A stretch of 13,998 nt of DNA, taken from positions 1 to 13,998 of the forward strand of contig CAYYZY010000199.1 in NCBI GenBank assembly GCA_964475955.1. Reading direction: 5' to 3'. Position numbers and translations under genes: made by a program. The first letter of the stretch is position 1. Each line of letters begins with the position of its first letter. This document shows positions 7,591 through 13,998 of this stretch, piece by piece. Source of the DNA: DATKZH01 sp964475955 (GTDB lineage: Bacteria; Planctomycetota; Planctomycetia; Pirellulales; Thermoguttaceae). Under the pieces are notes generated by a model. It saw nothing but the letters and a program-made list of their open reading frames with translations. It had not been told where the DNA came from and did not search any database.

Positions 7591-10500
7591 CTATTCCTCG
7601 TTCACGTACTCGACGACGAGCTCGGCCGGCTTGCCTCCCTCGCGAGCGATGTAGTTGACGCCGTCGCAACCGGTGGGATCGATGGCCAGGCTCAGCTCCC
7701 GCTTGTCTTCCAGGGAAAGCGAAAGCGGCAGCTCCACGACCTGGTTCTCCGCCACCGGGCCGATCTTGGCCACGACCTCACCGAGCTTCGGGCGCGCCTC
7801 GTAAGTGACGTTCTTCTCCTTCCACGGCTCCGCGACGACCCGAACCTGGCCCGAATCGCCCGTCGGATTGCCCGCGTTGTAGAGCCGCAACACGGCCGAG
7901 ACCGGTTTGCCGCCGACGTCGACCCGGAACTTGAGGTAGGCGATGCCGTGGTGGTGATCGCCCATCTGGCGGTCGCCCCCGTCGACGTTCAGGGCGGCGG
8001 CGGTCGCGTAATTCTCGGCGGGCGCCGAATGGTGCACGTGCGTATCCTCGACGGGCTTGAGGACCGTGCGCCGCAAGTCGCCCAGGTATTCGAGCGCGGC
8101 CTCCTTCTCGCACTCGACCGCCCCGTCGGAGCGGAGGAGCCGGACCGCAACGCGGAAGTCGCCGGCCGCTCCCTCTTCGGCGACGGCGGCGGCGAGGGGC
8201 ACCGTCGTCCGCTGGCCGGAAGGGACGGTGACGGGCCTTTCGACCGGGGTGACGGCGAAACGATCCGGCACGTCGAGCCGAAGCGTGCCGGCGAAGTCGC
8301 GTTCCTTGTTGTTGACGATCACCACCTCGCCCGATTGGCGCGGCTCGGCGTCGCACAGCAGGAAGGAGGGGACGGCGAAGCCGAGGGTAAGGACCTTCTC
8401 ACGCTCGACCTCGATGCCCTGAAGGATGGGCAGTTCGTCCGGGGCGGGGTTTGCGACGTTGGGAACGAACTCGATGACGAGCTTCTCACCGGCCACGATC
8501 CCGGGGAACTCCTCGACGATCGCCCGGTTCCGCGCGCCGGCTTCGCGGACAACGTCGAAGTCTTCGGCCGCGAGCTTGCCTTGAAGCTTGACGTCGAAGA
8601 CCCGCTTGCCCGGCGCGTCGTGCTCCGGCTCGGCAAAGGCGAGGCGCACGGTGTAGCGGGCGGTTCCGTCGCCCGGCTCGGCGAGCGGGAGCACACACTT
8701 TCGCAGGCCGCGCACGCCGGAGCGGAAGAGCCACGGCTTGTCGGTGCCGTCGATTTCCAGGCGCGCGGGGTCGTGCGTGAACTCTTCGTGCCCGGGAAAG
8801 TAGGAGAGGCCGACTTCGAACTGCAAGACCAGCGAGCCGCCGGGGCGCGGATACCCGAGCCACAGCGCGCCGGAAGCGTCCTTGCGGTCGCCCGGGGCCC
8901 CCAGGTTGAGCGCCAGGCGTTTGACGGGCGTCATCGGGCCGGGCTGGCTGAAGTAGGCCCACTGCCGGTTCTCTTCCTTGCTCTTGAAGACCGCCGTACA
9001 GACGTTGGGAAACGGACACATGCAGCCCGAGCTGGCCTCCGGCACCATCAGCAGGCCGTTCGCCGGAATGAAGTTGATCCAGCAGCCGGGCCGCTGTGCC
9101 CCGAAGTGCTGGGTGCCGGAGTCATTCACCAAGTCGTACCATCCCAGGGTGTAGGAGCGGAAGAGCATGGTGTGGGGCGAGGCGGCGGGGCATCCGCAGT
9201 GGTGGCCGGGCCGGGCGAACTGCCAGTTCTCCTCCTTCCCGGTGACCGGGTGGATGCGCGTCTTCTGCTCGCCGGTGTGCAGGTCGTAGGCCCACGGCTC
9301 GGCGTGAAGCGTGTCGCCGACCACGATCGGGCGCACGCGGTAGCCGATGTGCTTCTGCCACAAGAGCCCGCCGTCGTCGCCCGACAGGGCGACCACGCGC
9401 CGCGACTCGAACTGCCCGGCGAAGAACTGGCGCCAGTAGTGCCCGTCGAGGAACACGCCGAAGAGCACGAGCACGTCGTCCTTGTAGATGGCCCCGAGCG
9501 AGCACCAGTAGGCCCCGCCGACGGCGCCGGTGATTTCGACCGGTTTCTCCCACAGCTTGCGACCGGTCCGCGCGTCGAGCGCGACGGCGCGATGCACCGT
9601 GGCCGTCTCGAGGTCCTTCTCGAAGGCGGCCCGCTCCGCCGCGCTCATGCGGTGCAGCGCTTGGGTCTGCTCGGCGAGCGCCGCGCGGCGCTGCGCTTCG
9701 GTCACACTCGTGGCGGCGAAGAAGAGGTGCCCGTCGCCGATCGCGATCGCCCCCTGGGAAATGCCTTCGGCCTGGTGCTTCCAGAGGAGTTCCCCGCTGG
9801 CCAGGTCGAGGGCGAAGAGGCAGTCGGCGATGCGTCCCTGGGCGGTGCGTGAGCCGTAGAGGACGTCGTCGACCACGGCGACGTAGCCCCAGCGCCGGGG
9901 CTTGCCGTCTTCGGCCGGCGGCACGGCGTACGTGCGTTTCATTTCGCCGGTGGCCGCGTCGAACCGAAGGCACTCGTCGTCGACGGCCACGAAAAGGCTG
10001 TCGGCATTGGCGGCCGAGTTGCCGGCGTCGTGCGTGACGGTCACGCGCAGCGCGCCGCGGATCTTCCGCTCCCAGAGCTTCACGCCGTTGTAGGCGTCGT
10101 AGGCCATCACGCTGTTCTCGCCGCCGCCGATCCGGTCGGCCGAGCCCTCGCCCAGGATGAACAGGCGGCCGCCCACGGAGAGCGGGGCCGCGGCGCGCCG
10201 GTGGCGCTCGGCCATCTGGCGGGGGCCGGGGCCTCCGAACCACAACACGCCCAGGGGGCAGCGCACGAGTTGGTCGTCGCCGCAGGTGGTGTTGCCCGGC
10301 TCGGCGTACTGGTGCGTCCAACTGCCGGCCCCGGGGAGCGGGCCGCGCCGGAGCGTCAGCCACAAGCCGTCGTCCTCGGAGATCTGCCCCTCGGGAAGGC
10401 CCGCCTCGGCCAGCCACCCGCGTAAGGCCCCCTTCTCAAGCGGCTTCACCTTGCCCTGGGCCGCCGCCGGCTGGCCGATGGCGATCGTTCCGCCCACCGG

Positions 10501-12354
10501 CTTGAGCATGCGGAACGCTTCTTCGGCGCTTGGGGGCATTTTGCCGGAAACGAGGGCTTCCTCGGAGACGACCAGGTTGGCGAAATAGTCGGAGAAGGGC
10601 ACGTGCGCGAGATCGCTCTCTTCGACCAGCACGCGGGCGCCGTAGAGGCCCGCCGCGTCGAGCGCCCGGCGCGCGGCTTGGGCCTTTTCGCGGTCGGGTT
10701 CGACGGCGCAGATTTGCAGGTCCGTGCGTTTGGCCAGTTCGAAGGCCAGGCGTCCCGTGCCGCAGCCGAGCACGAGGCAGTATCCGCGCCGGATGCCGGT
10801 CGTGCGCACCACGTGATCGGCGGCCGCCTCGAAGACCGGCGTCATGTCGTCGGCCGGGAACGGCGCGGCGTCGACGGGCTGCTCCACCACGTCAGTCGCG
10901 TTCGAGCCTTGCGGGCCGAAGCAGTAGACCGCGCCCGAGTCGGAGCTGACCAAAAGGCGGCCATCGGCCACGGCGAGGGCGCGGGCGGTGCCGTCGACCC
11001 GGCCGGTCCAGAGCCTTTCGCCCGAATCGACGTCGAAGGCGACCACCTTGCCGTCGCCGCCGGCCAGGAGGACGTCGCCGGCCAGGATGAGCGAGTCGGC
11101 GCAATCGCACGGCGCGCGCCACGTCTCGCCGGAGGCCATACGGGCTTCGGTCCGGCCGAGGTCTTTCTTCAGGGCGTCCATGTCGGCTTCAAGGCGCTTG
11201 CGTTGCGGCTCGGGGCCGCTTCTGGCCCGCTGCAATTGCGAGCCGAGGTCGCGCCGGCGGTCGAGCATTCCCTTGCGGCGGAGGCTGGCGGCCGCATACG
11301 CTTCGCGCTCGACCGCGAACACCTCGCGCCCGGTCGCCACGTAGAACAGGTCCGGGGTGACGACGAGCCGGTGGCCCCAGAACCACGAGGACCGCGAGCG
11401 GTACGACGCCTGGTCGTACCCGATCAGTTGCTCCGTGCCGGTGAACAGTTGGTCGCCGGCCAGCGTGGCGTAAGTGCCGCCGATGATGTGTTCGATGTAG
11501 GACTCGTACAGGACGTGCCCGTCCGCGCGATCGAAGGCGGCGGGCGAAACGCGGCCGAGCGGCGCGAACAGGCGGTCTTTCGAGGCAAGCAGATAACCCT
11601 GGGGCGAGATGCGGCTTTGGGGCTCGGCCCCGCACGAATCGTTGCACCAGATCAGCTTCCCGTCGTCGGCCCCGACGGCGTACATATACACGCCCTCGGC
11701 GGGGAAGATGCCGGCCCCGAAGTAGGCGATCCCCTCGTCGACGAGCACGCCGGTGCGCACCGGCCACAGCGAGATCATCTTGCCGCTTCCCAGCACCTTG
11801 CGCCCGTCGGGCGCGGCGTGGAACTTCCAGTGCTCACGGCCGTCGCCTGCGCGGAGGCAATAGACGAAGCCGTCGTCGGAGCCGACGTACACCTTGCCGC
11901 CCGAAACCGTCGGCGCCAGGCGCACCGGGCCGCCGGAGAGCGCACTCCACCGTGGCTTGCCCGTCGCCGCGTCCAACGAGTAGACCTTCCCGTCGGCCGA
12001 CGAGCCGAAGTAGACGGCGCCGTCGGCCACCGCCACGTGGAAGGCGTCGTCGAAGCGCACGCGCGGCAACTCGTTGAGGCCGTGCCATCCGCCCACGGGA
12101 CGCGGATTCGGGCTGCCCCACGCCGCGTCGGGCGCGTGGCGAGGCCGAAATACCCAGCACGGATCGAGCGGCGTCTTCAACGATTCCGACGTGACGCCGC
12201 TCCGGGCCGGGTCGTGCCGGTACGTCGGCCAGTCGCCCGCCCGCGATGCGGCGGCGGAAACGACCACCATGGCCGCAAGCACCAGCGAGCCGATAGCGAA
12301 GGTCGACGGCCGTTTCCCCGAGACTCCAACGCGGTTCGTGTTCCGATCGCTCAT
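7591..12354 (-). CDS. Giant exported PQQ-type propeller protein with embedded SAM-methyltransferase-like domain and glycan-binding C-terminus
   Basis: A 1587-residue protein. Residues 1-39 are a Sec signal peptide (KR, hydrophobic core, ending SRA). GDWPTYRHDPARSG opens a first PQQ-type propeller, ~41-481, with blades such as VYSLDAATGKPRW; a charged helical insert lies at ~355-406. Residues ~498-671 are a class I methyltransferase-like domain: motif I VLGCGTGR at 528-535, then an acidic AVEPD after strand 2. A second propeller follows, ~675-1113, with another helical insert at ~884-921 and paired cysteines (HHCGC at 1051-1055, CMC at 1111-1113). Residues ~1160-1319 look like malectin (YTVRLAFAEPEH, PILQGIEV), ~1325-1425 like a NEW3/Ig-type domain, and ~1428-1587 like CBM96/DNRLRE (PVEDTHVHHS near its start). 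The start at 12354 is set by AGGAGGAG six bases upstream. The methyltransferase module is homologous to that of the divergent gene. Real PQQ binding, methyl transfer and substrate are all unproven; these repeats often serve only as scaffolds. Confidence 0.93.
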   Translation of the reverse strand: MSDRNTNRVGVSGKRPSTFAIGSLVLAAMVVVSAAASRAGDWPTYRHDPARSGVTSESLKTPLDPCWVFRPRHAPDAAWGSPNPRPVGGWHGLNELPRVRFDDAFHVAVADGAVYFGSSADGKVYSLDAATGKPRWSALSGGPVRLAPTVSGGKVYVGSDDGFVYCLRAGDGREHWKFHAAPDGRKVLGSGKMISLWPVRTGVLVDEGIAYFGAGIFPAEGVYMYAVGADDGKLIWCNDSCGAEPQSRISPQGYLLASKDRLFAPLGRVSPAAFDRADGHVLYESYIEHIIGGTYATLAGDQLFTGTEQLIGYDQASYRSRSSWFWGHRLVVTPDLFYVATGREVFAVEREAYAAASLRRKGMLDRRRDLGSQLQRARSGPEPQRKRLEADMDALKKDLGRTEARMASGETWRAPCDCADSLILAGDVLLAGGDGKVVAFDVDSGERLWTGRVDGTARALAVADGRLLVSSDSGAVYCFGPQGSNATDVVEQPVDAAPFPADDMTPVFEAAADHVVRTTGIRRGYCLVLGCGTGRLAFELAKRTDLQICAVEPDREKAQAARRALDAAGLYGARVLVEESDLAHVPFSDYFANLVVSEEALVSGKMPPSAEEAFRMLKPVGGTIAIGQPAAAQGKVKPLEKGALRGWLAEAGLPEGQISEDDGLWLTLRRGPLPGAGSWTHQYAEPGNTTCGDDQLVRCPLGVLWFGGPGPRQMAERHRRAAAPLSVGGRLFILGEGSADRIGGGENSVMAYDAYNGVKLWERKIRGALRVTVTHDAGNSAANADSLFVAVDDECLRFDAATGEMKRTYAVPPAEDGKPRRWGYVAVVDDVLYGSRTAQGRIADCLFALDLASGELLWKHQAEGISQGAIAIGDGHLFFAATSVTEAQRRAALAEQTQALHRMSAAERAAFEKDLETATVHRAVALDARTGRKLWEKPVEITGAVGGAYWCSLGAIYKDDVLVLFGVFLDGHYWRQFFAGQFESRRVVALSGDDGGLLWQKHIGYRVRPIVVGDTLHAEPWAYDLHTGEQKTRIHPVTGKEENWQFARPGHHCGCPAASPHTMLFRSYTLGWYDLVNDSGTQHFGAQRPGCWINFIPANGLLMVPEASSGCMCPFPNVCTAVFKSKEENRQWAYFSQPGPMTPVKRLALNLGAPGDRKDASGALWLGYPRPGGSLVLQFEVGLSYFPGHEEFTHDPARLEIDGTDKPWLFRSGVRGLRKCVLPLAEPGDGTARYTVRLAFAEPEHDAPGKRVFDVKLQGKLAAEDFDVVREAGARNRAIVEEFPGIVAGEKLVIEFVPNVANPAPDELPILQGIEVEREKVLTLGFAVPSFLLCDAEPRQSGEVVIVNNKERDFAGTLRLDVPDRFAVTPVERPVTVPSGQRTTVPLAAAVAEEGAAGDFRVAVRLLRSDGAVECEKEAALEYLGDLRRTVLKPVEDTHVHHSAPAENYATAAALNVDGGDRQMGDHHHGIAYLKFRVDVGGKPVSAVLRLYNAGNPTGDSGQVRVVAEPWKEKNVTYEARPKLGEVVAKIGPVAENQVVELPLSLSLEDKRELSLAIDPTGCDGVNYIAREGGKPAELVVEYVNEE

Positions 12355-12360
12355 GCCTGA

Positions 12361-12368
12361 CTCCTCCT
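12361..12368 (-). promoter_or_regulatory. Strong ribosome binding site (AGGAGGAG) of the giant propeller gene
   Basis: AGGAGGAG on the minus strand lies six bases before the ATG at 12354, close to the ideal. It rules out the longer open frame that starts at 12525 and would add 57 residues ahead of the signal peptide. Confidence 0.85.
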
Positions 12369-12457
12369 GCGAATGGGGACGTCGGGAGGCACGGCCGCGC
12401 GGCCCGGTCGCGTTTCCTCCCGCCTTCCCGCTGTCGACAACTTCAGAATACGGGCCT

Positions 12458-12463
12458 ATCATA
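12458..12463 (-). promoter_or_regulatory. Possible -10 element (TATGAT) for the giant propeller gene
   Basis: TATGAT on the minus strand, about 104 bases before the ATG, lies in the only AT-rich pocket on that side of the spacer. The hexamer 17 bases upstream (TGGCCG) is a poor -35, so this is a weak candidate. Confidence 0.3.
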
Positions 12464-12537
12464 TCGCGAATCGGGCGCGACGGCCAGCGCGATCCGACGA
12501 CCCCGCTACCCCCCGGAGGCGGCAAGCTCGATCCGAC

Positions 12538-12567
12538 TTGCTGTCGCCCTGCCGCGCGGGCTATATT
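12538..12567 (+). promoter_or_regulatory. Candidate sigma70-type promoter of the plus-strand gene
   Basis: TTGCTG (12538-12543) and TATATT (12562-12567) are separated by 18 bases and stand out from the GC-rich background. Transcription would start near 12574, leaving a leader of about 77 bases. Confidence 0.55.
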
Positions 12568-12640
12568 GGACCCACCCGCGAAACGAGCGGAAGGACGTAC
12601 TCCAACGAACGTAGTCCCTAGAATACCCCTAACCGAGAGC

Positions 12641-12644
12641 GAGG
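12641..12644 (+). promoter_or_regulatory. Ribosome binding site (GAGG) of the plus-strand gene
   Basis: GAGG lies six bases before the ATG at 12651. Together with the signal peptide that begins directly at this ATG it fixes the start. Confidence 0.65.
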
Positions 12645-12650
12645 TGCGCG

Positions 12651-13998
12651 ATGAACAAGCCGGCGATCTATTTCGTGGCGGCGTGTCTCTGGGTACTGGC
12701 CGCTTGGGCCTCGGCCCAGGAGGGTGCGGAACTGCTGCGGCAGTCGGGAGTACGGGGTGGCGTCGTGGTCCACCTGGGTTGCGGCGACGGAGCGTTGACG
12801 GCGCAACTTGCGTCGGGTGACGCGTACGTGGTCCACGGCCTGGATACCGACCCGGACGACGTCGCGGCGGCCCGAAAACGGTTGCTGGCCGCGGGGCGCT
12901 ACGGCGCCGTGACGGTCGACCGGTGGGACGGGCGGCGGCTCCCGTACGTCGACAATTTCGTGAACCTGGTCGTGGCGGAGGATCCGGCCCGGGCCTCGGA
13001 GGAGGAACTCCTCCGCGTTGTGGCGCCGGGCGGCGTCCTCCTCGTGCGGCGCGGCGGCGAGTGGCGGAAGACGGTCAAGCCCTGGCCGGCGGGCATGGAC
13101 CAGTGGACGCACTACTTGCACGGTCCCGACGGCAATCCCGTGGGGGACGACGCGCTGGTGGCCCCGCCCACGCGGCTCCAGTGGCTCGGCACGCCCGGCT
13201 GGGCGCGGCATCACGATCACATGGCGAGCATGACCTCGCTGGTCTCCGCCGGCGGCCGCCTGTTCTACATCCTGGACGAAGGCTCGCGGGCCTCGATCCA
13301 GCTCCCGTCGCACTGGCGCCTCATCGCGCGCGACGCCTTCAACGGCACCATCCTCTGGAAGCGCGAGATTCCCCAGTGGGCGAGCAAGGACTTCGGCCTG
13401 AAGAGCGGGCCGGCGCACCTGCTGCGGCGCCTGGTGGCCGTGGGAGACCGCGTCTACGTAACCCTCGGGATCGACGCGCCGACCACGATCCTCGACGCCG
13501 CGACGGGCGAGACCGTGGCCGCGTGCCAGCAGAGCGAGATGACGCGCGAGATCGTGGTGGCCGACGACACGGCCCTGCTGGTCGTCGGCCACGAGCCGTC
13601 GCGACTGCCCGACTTCCGCCGGGTGGGGACGTACGTCTGGTCGAACACCCAGGCCTCGAACACCGGCTGGGGGTGGGACGGCTCGGCGCGGACGATCCTG
13701 GCCTGTGACGCCGTTTCGGGCAAGCCCCGCTGGCAGGTCGAGTCGCCCGTCGCGCCCTGTTCGCTTGCCGCCGGCGCGGACTCGATCGTATTCCACGACG
13801 GCCAGAAGCTCGTCTGCCTCGACCGGCGCACCGGTGAAACCGAGTGGGAAGCCGAGCCGACGCCGCTGAAGATGCCCGTGCACAGCAACACGGGCCCGCG
13901 CGTGCTCGTTGACGGGGAAATGGTCCTCCTGGCGGCCAACGACGGCAAGGTATCGGGCTGGAGGCTGGCCGAGGGCCGGAAGGTGTGGGAGGGGCGTC
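12651..13998 (+). CDS. Exported methyltransferase-like/PQQ-type propeller protein (3' end cut by the window edge)
   Basis: The frame is open from the ATG at 12651 to the right edge: 449 codons with no stop. Residues 1-22 are a signal peptide (K3, hydrophobic core, cleavage after ASA). Almost at once follows a methyltransferase-like domain, ~35-143, with motif I HLGCGDG at 41-47, acidic Asp65 in HGLDTD after strand 2, and DNFVNLVVAED near 101-111. A conserved junction, MDQWTHYLHGPDGNPV, leads into PQQ-type blades (e.g. RDAFNGTILWKREI, CDAVSGKPRW, CLDRRTGETEWE). The order of parts from the methyltransferase-like domain onward matches the large divergent gene, including YGA, an FxNLVV stretch, THY or THQY, and a GGRLF.LxEGS motif. 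That gene has an additional propeller before the domain, which this one lacks. From memory this is a widespread planctomycete family of unknown function. The C-terminal domains lie outside the window. Confidence 0.9.
   Translation, partial: MNKPAIYFVAACLWVLAAWASAQEGAELLRQSGVRGGVVVHLGCGDGALTAQLASGDAYVVHGLDTDPDDVAAARKRLLAAGRYGAVTVDRWDGRRLPYVDNFVNLVVAEDPARASEEELLRVVAPGGVLLVRRGGEWRKTVKPWPAGMDQWTHYLHGPDGNPVGDDALVAPPTRLQWLGTPGWARHHDHMASMTSLVSAGGRLFYILDEGSRASIQLPSHWRLIARDAFNGTILWKREIPQWASKDFGLKSGPAHLLRRLVAVGDRVYVTLGIDAPTTILDAATGETVAACQQSEMTREIVVADDTALLVVGHEPSRLPDFRRVGTYVWSNTQASNTGWGWDGSARTILACDAVSGKPRWQVESPVAPCSLAAGADSIVFHDGQKLVCLDRRTGETEWEAEPTPLKMPVHSNTGPRVLVDGEMVLLAANDGKVSGWRLAEGRKVWEGR

Larger units (their letters stand above)
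12355..12650. promoter_or_regulatory. Divergent promoter region between the two methyltransferase-propeller genes
   Basis: This 296-bp spacer separates two homologous, divergently transcribed genes. It holds a good ribosome binding site at each end, a fair plus-strand promoter, and a weak minus-strand one. Expression of the two genes could be coordinated from here. No clear operator dyad, riboswitch or small ORF was seen. Confidence 0.65.

Noticed and set aside
7525..9852. Very long plus-strand open frame (775 codons) opposite the giant propeller gene
   Set aside because: The opposite strand encodes recognisable malectin, NEW3, CBM96 and PQQ blades. The plus frame shows no fold-like pattern and no supported start.
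7591..12354. Frameshift fusing separate propeller and methyltransferase genes by sequencing error
   Set aside because: The frame is continuous with no stop, and the neighbouring gene shows the same domain junction independently.
10603..12360. Plus-strand open frame (585 codons) across the first propeller and methyltransferase region
   Set aside because: It is an antisense shadow of the minus-strand gene; its composition is biased and no motif is recognisable.
12618..13883. Minus-strand open frame (421 codons) opposite the partial plus-strand gene
   Set aside because: The plus frame has a ribosome binding site, signal peptide and propeller blades and is homologous to the neighbour; the minus frame has none of these.

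Overview
The window is GC-rich, roughly two-thirds G+C by eye, and carries five genes: four complete ones on the minus strand and one on the plus strand that runs off the right edge. The protein families point to the phylum Planctomycetota. They are a TIGR03000-like leader domain, a DUF1080 domain joined to a sulfatase, PQQ-type propellers carrying a methyltransferase-like domain, and a WD40-caspase. Every gene starts with an export signal, so the whole locus seems to act outside the cytoplasm. No RNA gene, insertion sequence, CRISPR array or phage gene was seen.

Layout. Bases 1-168 are a lower-GC stretch (about half G+C by hand count) with no convincing gene. Bases 169-3726 (minus) encode an exported protein with 14 WD40 repeats and a C-terminal caspase-fold peptidase. 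Bases 3871-5082 (minus) encode a Tat-exported sialidase-fold protein. Bases 5123-7447 (minus) encode a DUF1080-sulfatase fusion. Bases 7448-7590 are an intergenic stretch filled with a composite palindromic repeat and a GC-rich hairpin. Bases 7591-12354 (minus) encode a 1587-residue exported protein: PQQ-type propeller, SAM-methyltransferase-like domain, second PQQ-type propeller, malectin-like, NEW3-like and CBM96-like domains. Bases 12355-12650 are a divergent promoter region. From 12651 to the right edge (plus) lies a second methyltransferase-propeller protein.

How the genes may work together. The sulfatase fusion and the sialidase-fold protein are 40 bp apart and probably co-transcribed. 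With the glycan-binding tail of the large propeller protein they suggest handling of a sulfated or otherwise decorated polysaccharide outside the cytoplasm; this is inference. The WD40-caspase may belong to the same transcript or be an unrelated neighbour, 144 bp downstream.

The most unusual feature is the divergent pair of exported proteins that share a methyltransferase-like domain leading directly into a PQQ-type propeller. The domain keeps the glycine-rich SAM loop, yet it is predicted to lie where SAM is not expected. Its function is, to my knowledge, not established.
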